Shown: positions 35,250 through 44,648, numbered from the stretch's first letter. The stretch: DNA of 58,185 nucleotides from Lysobacterales bacterium (GCA_030065125.1 JASJDM010000052.1:1-58185), one strand, 5' to 3'. The notes: generated by a model from the sequence alone, not told the origin. Translations and numbers: made by a program.

Positions 35250-35777
35250 TCAGGCCTTCTTGGCTTCCTTCATGACGATCCGCTCACCCATGTAGCGGAC
35301 GCCCTTGCCCTTGTAGGGCTCAGGCGGGCGGAATCCACGAATGACTGCCGCCGCCTGCCCGACCTTCTGCTTGTCGATACCACGCACCACGACCTCGGTC
35401 TGGCTGGGCGTTTCGATGGACACACCTTCGGGCGGCTTGAAATGCACCGGGTGGGAGAAGCCCAGGTTCAGATTCAGGTCTGTGCCCTGCATCTGGGCCC
35501 GGTATCCCACGCCCACCAGCTGCAGACGCTTTTCAAAGCCGTCACTGACGCCGACGACCAGGTTGGCCAGCAGGGATCGCATGGTGCCGGCCATGGCGGT
35601 GGCGCTGTCACTCACGGGCTCAACCGTGACGACACCCTCTTCCTGCTTGATGATCACCGTGGGATGCAGCTTCAGGTCCAGCGCGCCCTTGGGGCCCTTG
35701 ACCGTGACCACGTCCTCCTGAACGTTGAATTCAACGCCCTTCGGAATGTTGATAGGTTTTTTCGCTACCCGAGACAT
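35250..35777 (-). CDS. rplF: 50S ribosomal protein L6
   Basis: L6 sits near the sarcin-ricin loop and the factor-binding site. The 175-residue product has two L6 repeats. PEPYKGKGVRYMGERI is the C-terminal signature, and ITIPKGV-type SRVAKKPINIPKGVEF is the start. It lies 22 nt after rpsH. Confidence 0.98.
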   Translation of the reverse strand: MSRVAKKPINIPKGVEFNVQEDVVTVKGPKGALDLKLHPTVIIKQEEGVVTVEPVSDSATAMAGTMRSLLANLVVGVSDGFEKRLQLVGVGYRAQMQGTDLNLNLGFSHPVHFKPPEGVSIETPSQTEVVVRGIDKQKVGQAAAVIRGFRPPEPYKGKGVRYMGERIVMKEAKKA

Positions 35778-35799
35778 GCTTAACTCCTGATGTCCTGTG

Positions 35800-36195
35800 T
35801 TATGCCACCAGGCACAGCACTTCGCCGCCGTGGCCTTCGGCGCGAGCGCGATGATCAGTCATGATTCCGTGGGAAGTGGACACGATGGAAATACCCAGTC
35901 CTGCCATCACTTTGGGAATATCGGACTTGCCGCGATAACAGCGCAGCCCCGGTCGACTGACCCGCTCCAGCCGGGAAATGACGCCCGCACCGCCGTGGTA
36001 CTTGAGCGCGACCTCCAGCTCAGGCTTGCCGTCGTTTTCCGAGACGGCGTAGTCCTTGATGAAACCTTCGTCCTTCAGCACTTCGGCAATCCCGATCTTC
36101 ACCTTGGAAGACGGCATCCTGACGGTTTTCTTGTTCGCCTGCTGCCCGTTACGAATACGGGTGAGCATATCGGCGATGGGGTCATTCATACTCAT
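35800..36195 (-). CDS. rpsH: 30S ribosomal protein S8
   Basis: S8 binds helix 21 of 16S rRNA and, in E. coli, represses the spc operon at the L5 start. The 131-residue product opens MSMNDPIADMLTRIRNGQ and closes GISIVSTSHGIMTDHRARAE followed by GGEVLCLVA. It lies 31 nt after rpsN. Confidence 0.98.
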   Translation of the reverse strand: MSMNDPIADMLTRIRNGQQANKKTVRMPSSKVKIGIAEVLKDEGFIKDYAVSENDGKPELEVALKYHGGAGVISRLERVSRPGLRCYRGKSDIPKVMAGLGISIVSTSHGIMTDHRARAEGHGGEVLCLVA

Positions 36196-36226
36196 AATTC
36201 GTTACTCTTTCTCTACCAGCCTGGCT

Positions 36227-36532
36227 TTACCAGCTGGCCTTCTTCAGGCCGGGCACATTGCCGTCCATCATGGCTTCCCGCAGCTTGTTGCGAGCCAGGC
36301 CAAACTTGCGGTAGTAGCCCCGGGGCCGACCGGAGATCCGGCAGCGGTTGCGCTGACGTACCGGGCTGGAATCCCGCGGCAGCTTCTGCAGCTTCAGCTG
36401 TGCCTCCATTACCTCTTCGTCGGTGCTCTTGGGGCTGCGGATGATCTCCTTGAGCCGGGAACGCTTTTCAGCATGTCGCTTGACCAGCTTGGTGCGCTTG
36501 AGCTCGCGTTGAACCATCGAAATCTTTGCCAT
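36227..36532 (-). CDS. rpsN: 30S ribosomal protein S14 (zinc-free form)
   Basis: The 101-residue product is the long form of S14 without the CXXC zinc motif of the short form. RCRISGRPRGYYRKFGLARN is the signature and KKASW the conserved end. It helps 30S head assembly. It lies 11 nt after rplE. Confidence 0.98.
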   Translation of the reverse strand: MAKISMVQRELKRTKLVKRHAEKRSRLKEIIRSPKSTDEEVMEAQLKLQKLPRDSSPVRQRNRCRISGRPRGYYRKFGLARNKLREAMMDGNVPGLKKASW

Positions 36533-36543
36533 GACGTAAATCC

Positions 36544-37083
36544 TTAGCTCTTGAAAGGAAAGTTGAACGCTTCCAGCAGCGCCCGCCCTTCCTGGTCGTT
36601 TCTTGCAGAGGTGGTGATGGCAATATCCATCCCGCGAATCGCATCCACCTGGTCGTAATCAATTTCCGGAAAAATGATCTGCTCCGTTACACCCAGGCTG
36701 TAGTTGCCCTGGCCGTCGAAAGACTTGGGGCTCAGGCCGCGGAAGTCGCGAACCCGGGGAATGGCGATGTTGATCAACCGATCCAGGAACTCGTACATGC
36801 GTTCGCGCCGCAGGGTCACTTTGGCGCCCACCGGATAGCCGTCGCGTATCTTGAAGCTTGCGACAGACTTCCGTGCCTTGGTCACCACGGGCTTCTGCCC
36901 AGATACCCGGGCCAGTTCCGCGCAGGCGTTTTCCATGATCTTTTTGTCACCCACGGCCTCACCGACACCCATGTTCAGGGTGATCTTGGTGATCTTGGGC
37001 ACTTCCATCACCGACTTGAAGGAGAACTTCTCCATCAGGCTCGGCACGATTTTTTCGCGATATTCTTGCTGCAGTCTCGACAT
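36544..37083 (-). CDS. rplE: 50S ribosomal protein L5
   Basis: L5 binds 5S rRNA and contacts the P-site tRNA and S13. The 179-residue product has MEVPKITKITLNMGVGEA, RREMYEFLD-type RRERMYEFLDRLI, and FPEIDYDQVDAIRGMDI. It lies 17 nt after rplX. Confidence 0.98.
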   Translation of the reverse strand: MSRLQQEYREKIVPSLMEKFSFKSVMEVPKITKITLNMGVGEAVGDKKIMENACAELARVSGQKPVVTKARKSVASFKIRDGYPVGAKVTLRRERMYEFLDRLINIAIPRVRDFRGLSPKSFDGQGNYSLGVTEQIIFPEIDYDQVDAIRGMDIAITTSARNDQEGRALLEAFNFPFKS

Positions 37084-37100
37084 GATTCTGTCCGTCGCTG

Positions 37101-37418
37101 TTAAGCGTCGACCACCTCTCCGGTCGACCGGTAAACGCGCACCTTGCGTCCGTCTTCCAGCGTCTTGAAGCCGACCCGGTCACCCTTGTTGGTGGCGGCG
37201 TTGTACAACATGACGTTGGAAGCGTGGATCGGCGCTTCTTTTTCCAGGATCCCGCCCTGGGAACCACGGGAAGGGTTGGGCTTGGTGTGCCGCTTGACCA
37301 TGTTCACACTTTCGACCAGCAGGCGGTCTTCACCCAGCACCCTCAGCACCTGGCCACGCTGGCCCTTGCTGCGCCCCGCGATGACGACAACCTCGTCACC
37401 TTTTTTGATTCTGTTCAT
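37101..37418 (-). CDS. rplX: 50S ribosomal protein L24
   Basis: L24 is an early-assembly initiator near the exit tunnel. The 105-residue product has the KOW motif (IKKGDEVVVIAGRSKGQRG) and the MVKRHTKPNP signature. It lies 34 nt after rplN. Confidence 0.98.
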   Translation of the reverse strand: MNRIKKGDEVVVIAGRSKGQRGQVLRVLGEDRLLVESVNMVKRHTKPNPSRGSQGGILEKEAPIHASNVMLYNAATNKGDRVGFKTLEDGRKVRVYRSTGEVVDA

Positions 37419-37452
37419 GACTATTAGTCCCTAACTACTCGGCTGTTCGCCG

Positions 37453-37821
37453 TTACAGCACTTCCGGGGCCAGCGATACGATTTTCATGAAACGCTCGCT
37501 GCGCAGTTCCCGGGTCACGGGCCCGAAAATACGGGTTCCGATGGGCTCCAGCTTGGCGTTCAGCAGCACGGCCGCGTTACCGTCAAAGCGGATCAGCGAG
37601 CCGTCCTTGCGCCGGACTCCCTTGCGGGTGCGGACCACCACGGCGTTGTACACCTCGCCCTTTTTGACCTTGCCTCGGGGTATGGCGTCCTTGACGGTGA
37701 CCTTGATGACGTCACCGATCTGAGCGTAACGCCGCTTGGACCCGCCCAGCACCTTGATGCACATGACGCGCTTGGCTCCGCTGTTGTCGGCCGCGTTCAA
37801 CATGCTCTGCATCTGAATCAT
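37453..37821 (-). CDS. rplN: 50S ribosomal protein L14
   Basis: L14 is at the subunit interface and contacts 16S rRNA. The 122-residue product has MIQMQSMLNAADNSGAKRV and RGVRRKDGSLIRFDGNAAVL as signatures. It lies 41 nt after rpsQ, at the classic start of the spc operon, but I see no clear separate promoter in the 41 nt. Confidence 0.98.
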   Translation of the reverse strand: MIQMQSMLNAADNSGAKRVMCIKVLGGSKRRYAQIGDVIKVTVKDAIPRGKVKKGEVYNAVVVRTRKGVRRKDGSLIRFDGNAAVLLNAKLEPIGTRIFGPVTRELRSERFMKIVSLAPEVL

Positions 37822-37862
37822 GGGAGTTCCCTCAATCCTTTACTTGTTATCGGCGTCAGCCT

Positions 37863-38123
37863 TTACTGGGCGCGCTCTACGATCTCAACCACCCGCCAGC
37901 TTTTGCTCTTGGACAGGGGGCGGCACTCGGTAATCAGCACGGTGTCGCCGGCACGGCACTCGTTGTCCGCGTCGTGGGCGTGCACCTTGGATGACCGCTT
38001 GATGTACTTTCCGTAAATCGGATGCTTGACCTGCCGTTCCAGCAGAACGGTCACAGTCTTGTCCATCTTGTCACTGACCACACGGCCGGACTGGGTGCGG
38101 ATATTCTTTTGTCCGTCGCTCAT
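37863..38123 (-). CDS. rpsQ: 30S ribosomal protein S17
   Basis: S17 is a primary binder of the 16S 5' domain. The 86-residue OB-fold product has GRVVSDKMDKTVTVLLERQV and a typical HPIYGKYI. Its ATG overlaps the rpmC stop by 4 nt. It is the last gene of the S10 group. Confidence 0.97.
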   Translation of the reverse strand: MSDGQKNIRTQSGRVVSDKMDKTVTVLLERQVKHPIYGKYIKRSSKVHAHDADNECRAGDTVLITECRPLSKSKSWRVVEIVERAQ

Positions 38124-38326
38124 TGCGATTCACCACTTCTCGTCTTTTCATTGATCACCGTCTGCACCCGCGCGATATTGCGCCGCAGCTGCTTCAGCTC
38201 GTGGGTGTGGGGCAACTGCCCGGTCCCATGGGCCATACGGTTCTGGAACTGCTTTTTCAGCAGCGCGTCAAGCTCTACCTGGAGCTCAACGACCGATTTT
38301 TCTCTCAGGTCTACCGCTTTCATCAC
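38120..38326 (-). CDS. rpmC: 50S ribosomal protein L29
   Basis: This 68-residue two-helix protein lies near the tunnel exit, where it contacts trigger factor and SRP. VDLREKSVVELQVELDALLK and LKQLRRNIARVQTV are the family core. It overlaps both neighbours (rplP and rpsQ) by 4 nt, showing tight translational coupling. Confidence 0.97.
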   Translation of the reverse strand: MMKAVDLREKSVVELQVELDALLKKQFQNRMAHGTGQLPHTHELKQLRRNIARVQTVINEKTRSGESQ

Positions 38327-38736
38327 ATCACCTGCCTGGATACAAAGGTGGTCTGTACCGACAGCTTGGCGCCCGCCAGGCGAAACGCCTCCCGCGCCAC
38401 GTCTTCACTGACGCCTTCGATCTCGTAGAGAACCCGACCGGGCTGAATCGGAGCAACCCAGTACTCCACGTTGCCCTTGCCTTTACCCTGCCGCACTTCC
38501 AGCGGCTTTTTGGTGATCGGCTTGTCCGGGAATATCCGGATCCACAGCTTTCCACCCCGCTTTACGTGCCGGGTAATGGCTCGTCGCGCGGCCTCGATCT
38601 GGCGCGCGGTGATAAACCCGCGAGTGGTGGCCTTCAGGCCAAACTCGCCGAAGCTGACGTTGCTGCCCCGCTGGGACAGACCGCGGTTCCGGCCCTTCTG
38701 CTGTTTTCTGAATTTTGTGCGCTTTGGCTGCAGCAT
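38323..38736 (-). CDS. rplP: 50S ribosomal protein L16
   Basis: L16 organises the A-site tRNA region and is needed for peptidyl transfer. The 137-residue product opens MLQPKRTKFRKQQKGRNRG and contains FGEFGLKATTRGFITARQIE and WIRIFPDKPITKKPLEVRQG. The Arg targeted by the YcfD hydroxylase in E. coli is probably the one in EVRQGKGKG. It lies 21 nt after rpsC. Confidence 0.98.
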   Translation of the reverse strand: MLQPKRTKFRKQQKGRNRGLSQRGSNVSFGEFGLKATTRGFITARQIEAARRAITRHVKRGGKLWIRIFPDKPITKKPLEVRQGKGKGNVEYWVAPIQPGRVLYEIEGVSEDVAREAFRLAGAKLSVQTTFVSRQVM

Positions 38737-38757
38737 TTTCTTCTCCTAACCCGCCGA

Positions 38758-39438
38758 TCAACCCGCAGTCTGCTGCTGGGCGTCGGCCTCGCCGCTTTTC
38801 TCGCCGTAAAGATCGAACACCTCACCCTTGTAGATCCAGACCTTGACGCCCAGGATCCCGTAGGTGGTTTCTGCCTCGGCCAGACCGTAGTCCACATCGG
38901 CCCGCAGGGTATGCAGCGGCACCCGGCCTTCGCGGTACCACTCTGCCCGGGCAATTTCCGCACCGTTCAGCCGGCCGGCCACGTGCACCTTCACGCCCAG
39001 GGCACCCAGGCGCATGGCATTGCCCACGGCACGCTTCATGGCCCGACGGAACATGATGCGTCGCTCCAGCTGGGATGCGATGCTCTCGGCCACCAGCAGG
39101 GCATCCAGCTCAGGCTTGCGAACCTCGGACACGTTGATGTGGGTGGGGACACCCATCATCTTCGAGATTTCCGCGCGCAGGCGCTCGATGTCCTCGCCCT
39201 TCTTGCCAATCACGATCCCCGGCCGAGCCGTGTGAATGGTGATTCGGGCAGTCTTGGCGGGACGCTCGATCTGAATCTGGCTGACGGCAGCACCTTTCAG
39301 CTTCTTGCGGATGAACTCGCGGACCGCCAGGTCCGTGTTCAGATTGTCCGCAAACTCCTGGCGGGTGGCGTACCACTTGGAATTCCAGTCTTTTGAAATA
39401 CCCAGTCGAATTCCGGTTGGATGTACTTTCTGACCCAT
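38758..39438 (-). CDS. rpsC: 30S ribosomal protein S3
   Basis: S3 forms part of the mRNA entry helicase. The 226-residue product opens MGQKVHPTGIRLGISKDWNS, has the KH domain (GIVIGKKGEDIERLR) and the C-terminal signature GALGVKVHVAGRLNGAEIAR. It lies 18 nt after rplV. Confidence 0.98.
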   Translation of the reverse strand: MGQKVHPTGIRLGISKDWNSKWYATRQEFADNLNTDLAVREFIRKKLKGAAVSQIQIERPAKTARITIHTARPGIVIGKKGEDIERLRAEISKMMGVPTHINVSEVRKPELDALLVAESIASQLERRIMFRRAMKRAVGNAMRLGALGVKVHVAGRLNGAEIARAEWYREGRVPLHTLRADVDYGLAEAETTYGILGVKVWIYKGEVFDLYGEKSGEADAQQQTAG

Positions 39439-39456
39439 AAAACTATCGCTCGTTGA

Positions 39457-39789
39457 TTACTCGTCGGAGACCTTCACGGTAATGTGACTGGTTCGTTTCA
39501 AAATTCGCGTTCCGCGGCCCTTGGCTCGCGCCCGGCCGCGCTTCATCGTCGGACCTTCATCCACGAAGATGGCGTTGATCTTCAGCTCGTCGATGTCAGC
39601 GCCTTCGTTGTGCTCGGCGTTGGACACGGCGGAAAGCAGGGCCTTTTTCACCAGGTGCGCGGCTTTCTTGGTGCTGTAGCTCAGCACCTGCTCAGCCTCT
39701 TCCACCTGCATGCCCCGTACCATGTCGGCCACCAGCCGGACTTTCTGCGCGGATATCGGCGCGCGTCGCAAAACTGCCTGAGTTTCCAT
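39457..39789 (-). CDS. rplV: 50S ribosomal protein L22
   Basis: L22 lines the exit tunnel, where its loop contacts macrolides and arrest peptides. The 110-residue product starts at the ATG at 39789 (METQAVLRRAPISAQKVRLV), with GGAGTTG-like purines upstream; the longer frame overlaps rpsS and is not family-like. The tunnel hairpin is ARAKGRGTRILKR. Confidence 0.97.
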   Translation of the reverse strand: METQAVLRRAPISAQKVRLVADMVRGMQVEEAEQVLSYSTKKAAHLVKKALLSAVSNAEHNEGADIDELKINAIFVDEGPTMKRGRARAKGRGTRILKRTSHITVKVSDE

Positions 39790-39799
39790 CTGCAACTCC

Positions 39800-40072
39800 T
39801 TACCTGGACTTCCGATCGCCGGAATGACCGCGGAAAGTCCGGGTCGCGGCGAACTCGCCAAGCTTGTGGCCCACCATGTCCTCATTGATCAGGACCGGAA
39901 CGTGCTGGCGACCGTTATGGATGGCAATGGTCAGTCCAACCATCTCGGGAATCACCATGGAACGGCGAGACCAGGTCTTGATAGGCCGCTTGCTGTTGGT
40001 GGCAACGGCCTGGTCCACCTTGCTCATCAGGTGGTGATCAATGAAAGGACCTTTTTTAATTGAACGTGGCAT
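39800..40072 (-). CDS. rpsS: 30S ribosomal protein S19
   Basis: S19 is in the 30S head beside S13. The 90-residue product has MPRSIKKGPFIDHHLMSKV, TWSRRSMVIPEMVGLTIAIH and the end FAATRTFRGHSGDRKSR. It lies 14 nt after rplB. Confidence 0.98.
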   Translation of the reverse strand: MPRSIKKGPFIDHHLMSKVDQAVATNSKRPIKTWSRRSMVIPEMVGLTIAIHNGRQHVPVLINEDMVGHKLGEFAATRTFRGHSGDRKSR

Positions 40073-40086
40073 GAGTAACTTCCCAA

Positions 40087-40917
40087 TTATTTGCGCGAGC
40101 GCTTGCGCACAATCATGTGATCGGTGCGCTTGTTCTTGCGCGTCTTGTATCCCTTGGTCGGCACACCCCAGGGCGTCACCGGATGGCGCCCGCCGGAGGT
40201 ACGTCCCTCACCACCACCATGAGGATGATCCACCGGGTTCATGGCAACACCGCGAACGGTGGGCCGCACGCCGCGCCAGCGTTTGGCGCCGGCCTTGCCC
40301 AGCTTCTGCAGGTTGTGCTCCGCATTGCTGACCTCACCCAGGGTGGCGCGGCAATCGTACGGAACCCGCCGCATTTCGCCTGAACGCAGCCTCAGCATGG
40401 CGTACACGCCCTCCCGGGCCACCAGCTGGGCGGATGCGCCGGCGGAGCGGGCCATCTGCGCGCCCTTGCCCGGCTTCAGCTCGATGCAGTGCACCGTGCT
40501 GCCCACAGGAATGTTGCGCAGGGGCAGGCAGTTACCCGTTTTGATGGGAGCGTCCCGGCCGGACTGCACGGTGTCTCCCACCTGGGTGCCGCGCGGAGCG
40601 ACGATGTAGCGGCGCTCGCCGTCGAGGTAGCACAGCAGGGCGATAAACGCGCTGCGGTTTGGATCGTGCTCGATCCGCTCTACCTTGGCCGGAATGCCGT
40701 CCTTGCGGCGCTTGAAATCGATGTTCCGATAGCGCTGTTTGTGGCCACCGCCGCGATGCCGCGTGGTGATACGGCCCGCGTTGTTGCGTCCACCCGACTT
40801 GGTCTTCTTCTCGACCAGCGCGCCGTGGGGTGCACCCTTGTGCAGGCCCGGGCGCTTGACGACAACCGTTCCGCGTCGACCAGGAGACGTTGGCTTTAAC
40901 TTAATGACCTGTGCCAT
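40087..40917 (-). CDS. rplB: 50S ribosomal protein L2
   Basis: L2 is among the most conserved large-subunit proteins and supports the peptidyl-transferase centre. The 276-residue product has GRRGTVVVKRPGLHKG near the start and VRGVAMNPVDHPHGGGEGR, which holds the conserved His. It lies 17 nt after rplW. Confidence 0.99.
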   Translation of the reverse strand: MAQVIKLKPTSPGRRGTVVVKRPGLHKGAPHGALVEKKTKSGGRNNAGRITTRHRGGGHKQRYRNIDFKRRKDGIPAKVERIEHDPNRSAFIALLCYLDGERRYIVAPRGTQVGDTVQSGRDAPIKTGNCLPLRNIPVGSTVHCIELKPGKGAQMARSAGASAQLVAREGVYAMLRLRSGEMRRVPYDCRATLGEVSNAEHNLQKLGKAGAKRWRGVRPTVRGVAMNPVDHPHGGGEGRTSGGRHPVTPWGVPTKGYKTRKNKRTDHMIVRKRSRK

Positions 40918-40934
40918 TGCTTATTCCTTCCCTC

Positions 40935-41234
40935 TCACTCGCCGACCATGTCGGTATCGATGGTCTGACCCGCGGCCACGCGCACGTAGGCCTTCTTCCA
41001 GTCCGGGCGCTTGCCGGAACGAAAACGGAAGGTGCGGGACTTACCCTTCATGTTGACGATGTTGACCGACTCCACGGTCACCTCGAACAGCTTTTCCACC
41101 GCCGCTTTGACCTCCGGCTTACTGGCGTCAGTGGCGACACGAAACACGTACTGGTTACCTTCGCCGCTGGCCCGGGTGCTTTTCTCGGAAATGTGCGGGG
41201 CCCGCAAAATGTTGTACAGACGCTGCTGGTTCAT
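40935..41234 (-). CDS. rplW: 50S ribosomal protein L23
   Basis: L23 sits at the tunnel exit and docks trigger factor and SRP. I choose the ATG at 41234 (MNQQRLYNILRAPHIS, 99 residues), which overlaps the rplD stop by 4 nt; a GTG at 41243 is in frame but less likely. SEKSTRASGEGNQYVFRV and VNIVNMKGKSRTFRFR are the family core. Confidence 0.96.
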   Translation of the reverse strand: MNQQRLYNILRAPHISEKSTRASGEGNQYVFRVATDASKPEVKAAVEKLFEVTVESVNIVNMKGKSRTFRFRSGKRPDWKKAYVRVAAGQTIDTDMVGE

Positions 41235-41836
41235 CCCAACCACTCCTGGATCTTGTTGACCGCGTCCACCGTGGCGATCACCTTGTCGGTGTTGACCAGG
41301 GACACGGGGTCAATGGCGGCCGAATCAATCACGTTGACGTTGCGCAGGTTGCGCGAGGCCAGGTAAAGGTTCGGGCCAACGTTTTCGGTAATGATCAGGA
41401 CCCGGGAATCGCCATAGTCCGCCAGCTTGGCCTTGAGGGCCTTGGTCTTGGGCTCCTCCAGGTCAAATCCATCCACCACCTCAAAACGGTCCTGCCGCAG
41501 CAGTTCGGAAAGGATTGCCTGCATGGCGCCGCGATACATCTTGCGGTTGACCTTCTGGCTGAAATCCCGCGGCCGCAGCGCAAAGGTGTGGCCACCGCCA
41601 CGCCAGATCGGACTGCGAATGGTGCCGGCACGGGCGTGGCCGGTGCCTTTCTGCCGCCACGGCTTGCGACCGCCGCCCCGAACGTCCGAACGGGACTTGG
41701 TGGCCTTGGTGCCGCTGCGGGCGCCGGCCAGGTAGGCGTTCAGAACCTGGTGAACCAGTGCCTCGGAGTAGGGCCGGTCAAACGCGGCCTCGGAGACCTT
41801 GACCGTGGACTTGGAGCCTTTGATTGCGAGTTCCAT
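41231..41836 (-). CDS. rplD: 50S ribosomal protein L4
   Basis: L4 helps start 50S assembly and, in E. coli, represses the S10 operon by binding its leader. The 201-residue product has VHQVLNAYLAGARSGTKATK, KPWRQKGTGHARAGTIRSP and the ALVIITE-like VLIITENVGPNLYLA. GGAGG lies 7 nt before the ATG at 41836; an ATG immediately upstream (41839) is the alternative. It follows the rplC stop directly. Confidence 0.97.
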   Translation of the reverse strand: MELAIKGSKSTVKVSEAAFDRPYSEALVHQVLNAYLAGARSGTKATKSRSDVRGGGRKPWRQKGTGHARAGTIRSPIWRGGGHTFALRPRDFSQKVNRKMYRGAMQAILSELLRQDRFEVVDGFDLEEPKTKALKAKLADYGDSRVLIITENVGPNLYLASRNLRNVNVIDSAAIDPVSLVNTDKVIATVDAVNKIQEWLG

Positions 41837-41838
41837 CA

Positions 41839-42489
41839 TTATGCCTCCGCTCCGGCGCTCTTGACGGCCGGGCGCACAATGACGTTGCCGCCGCTGGCCC
41901 CGGGCACTGCGCCCTTGATCAGCAGCAGGTTGCGCTCGGCGTCCACCCGCACCACTTCCAGGTTCTGGATGGTGCGCCGGACGTTACCCATCTGGCCTGC
42001 CATCTTCTTGCCTTTGAAAACCCGACCCGGCGTCTGGCACTGACCGATGGAACCGGGCGCGCGGTGCGCCAGGGAGTTGCCGTGGGTGGCGTCCTGGGTG
42101 CGGAAATTGTGACGCTTCACCACGCCAGCAAAGCCTTTACCCTTGCTGATGCCGGTGACGTCCACCATCTGGCCCGCGCTGAACACCTCGGCGGTGATTT
42201 CGCCACCGGCCTCCAATTCTGCGCCTTCGCCTTCGTCCAGGGAGAATTCCCACAGGCCTTCGCCCGCCTCTACGCCAGCTTTGGCATAGTGACCGGCCCG
42301 TGGCTTGCTAATCAGGGAGGAACGCTTGCTTCCGCGGGTCACCTGGACTGCACGGTACCCATCGCTTTCCTCGGTTTTCACCTGGGTCACGCGATTAGGC
42401 GCTACCTCGATCACCGTCACCGGGACCGACGCACCGTCGTCAGTGAACACGCGGGTCATGCCGCGTTTCTGGCCAATTACACCAATCAT
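41839..42489 (-). CDS. rplC: 50S ribosomal protein L3
   Basis: L3 is an early-assembly protein near the peptidyl-transferase centre. The 216-residue product starts at the ATG at 42489 (MIGVIGQKRGMTRVFTDDG), with an AGGA RBS upstream. VTGISKGKGFAGVVKRH and GSIGQCQTPGRVFKGKKMAG are signatures; the latter contains the Gln that PrmB methylates in E. coli. Unusually, a structured 155-nt gap separates it from rpsJ. Confidence 0.97.
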   Translation of the reverse strand: MIGVIGQKRGMTRVFTDDGASVPVTVIEVAPNRVTQVKTEESDGYRAVQVTRGSKRSSLISKPRAGHYAKAGVEAGEGLWEFSLDEGEGAELEAGGEITAEVFSAGQMVDVTGISKGKGFAGVVKRHNFRTQDATHGNSLAHRAPGSIGQCQTPGRVFKGKKMAGQMGNVRRTIQNLEVVRVDAERNLLLIKGAVPGASGGNVIVRPAVKSAGAEA

Positions 42490-42644
42490 CTTATCGTTTC
42501 CTGTGTGGTGGGCAGCGACATACACACTTTGGCCTGGGCTCGCGCCGCTGCCTTTATGTTTTGCACTACCGCAGCCACTTCATACCTATGACTACTCGCG
42601 ATCTGGCTCCCCTTCCGGGGGCCTCGCTTCAGCGTATTGCTCGA
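42490..42644 (-). promoter_or_regulatory. Structured 155-nt leader between rpsJ and rplC
   Basis: Read on the minus strand, the gap holds a short hairpin at 42605-42623 (GGC-CCCC-GGAA-GGGG-A-GCC) and a larger one closed by GGCAGCG/CGCTGCC (42511-42517 with 42546-42552) just before the rplC RBS. Neighbouring ribosomal gaps are mostly 5-40 nt. It may be an attenuator or an r-protein binding site. No promoter is convincing. Confidence 0.45.
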
Positions 42645-42956
42645 TCAATAAAGCTGAATCTGTACGTCTACTCCTGCAGCAAGATCCAACTTCATCAATG
42701 CGTCGACCGTCTTGTCGTTGGGGTCGACGATGTCCATCACCCGCTTGTGGGTGCGGATTTCGTACTGGTCCCTGGCGTCCTTGTTGACGTGGGGAGAAAT
42801 CAGTACGGTGAACCGCTCCTTCTTGGTGGGGAGCGGGATAGGCCCACGGATCTGGGCACCGGTGCGACGCGCCGTTTCGACGATTTCTTTCGCCGAGCGG
42901 TCGATCAACCGATGGTCAAACGCTTTGAGCCTGATTCGAATTCTCTGGTCGGCCAT
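42645..42956 (-). CDS. rpsJ: 30S ribosomal protein S10
   Basis: S10 is in the 30S head and also joins NusB in antitermination. The 103-residue product has RIRIRLKAFDHRLIDRSAKE and GPIPLPTKKERFTVL followed by HVNKDARDQYEIRTHKR. Only 5 nt separate it from the tuf stop, so it has no S10-type leader and must be transcribed from upstream, probably from the tRNA promoter at 44649-44677. Confidence 0.98.
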   Translation of the reverse strand: MADQRIRIRLKAFDHRLIDRSAKEIVETARRTGAQIRGPIPLPTKKERFTVLISPHVNKDARDQYEIRTHKRVMDIVDPNDKTVDALMKLDLAAGVDVQIQLY

Positions 42957-42961
42957 GTCGA

Positions 42962-44152
<1,191 letters not shown>

Positions 44153-44191
44153 TGGCTGCGTACTCCGCGAATGTCTATGTACTTGTGCCTC

Positions 44192-44210
44192 GGCGCATCT
44201 TGTATGCGCC
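44192..44210 (-). other. Hairpin between tRNA-Thr and tuf
   Basis: GGCGCAT-ACAAG-ATGCGCC (minus strand) forms a perfect seven-pair stem 9 nt after the tRNA-Thr CCA end and 39 nt before tuf. No T run follows on the minus strand, so it is not a terminator for the operon. It may be a processing signal for separating the tRNA from the tuf message. Confidence 0.45.
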
Positions 44211-44219
44211 TTATTAAAG

Positions 44220-44295
<76 letters not shown>

Positions 44296-44321
44296 GTTCT
44301 TTTATCCTGTTCTTGTCCTGA

Positions 44322-44395
44322 TGGAGCGGGTGATGGGAATCGAACCCACATCATCAGCTTGGAAGGCTGAGGTTCTACCGTTGAACTACACCCGC
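44322..44395 (-). tRNA. tRNA-Gly (TCC)
   Basis: The 74-nt cloverleaf has acceptor stem GCGGGTG/CACCCGC, anticodon loop CTTCCAA with anticodon TCC, T-arm GGGTTCGATTCCC and an encoded CCA. It matches the position and anticodon of glyT in the E. coli tufB operon. Confidence 0.97.
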
Positions 44396-44399
44396 CTAC

Positions 44400-44465
44400 A
44401 AAACAGAGGACAGACGACGGAAGACGTTTTTCGAACCTGGTCCTCTGTCACCTGTCCTCTGTTTT
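44400..44465 (-). repeat. Perfect 14-bp inverted repeat in the tRNA-Tyr/tRNA-Gly spacer
   Basis: AAAACAGAGGACAG (44400-44413) and CTGTCCTCTGTTTT (44452-44465) are exact reverse complements around a 38-nt loop. The loop itself holds a further partial copy, TCCTCTGTC. In the precursor RNA this would be a long stem between two tRNAs, suited to processing by a double-strand RNase. That role is inferred. Confidence 0.75.
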
Positions 44466-44547
44466 CAGGCACCCGTCCTGCTGAATCAATCCCGCGGCAG
44501 GGTTCCTGTATTTCTGCTTTAACCTGTTGATTCCACCAGATTTTTGC

Positions 44548-44632
44548 TGGTGGAGGGAGGAGGATTCGAACCTCCGAAGGCTGAGCCAGCAGATTTACAG
44601 TCTGCCCCCGTTGACCGCTTGGGTATCCCTCC
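44548..44632 (-). tRNA. tRNA-Tyr (GTA)
   Basis: This 85-nt class II tRNA has acceptor stem GGAGGGA/TCCCTCC, anticodon loop CTGTAAA with anticodon GTA, a long variable arm (GGCTCAGCC-like region), T-arm GGTTCGAATCC and an encoded CCA. It is the first gene of the tRNA-tuf unit. Confidence 0.97.
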
Positions 44633-44648
44633 AGCAAAACAGCCGGCT

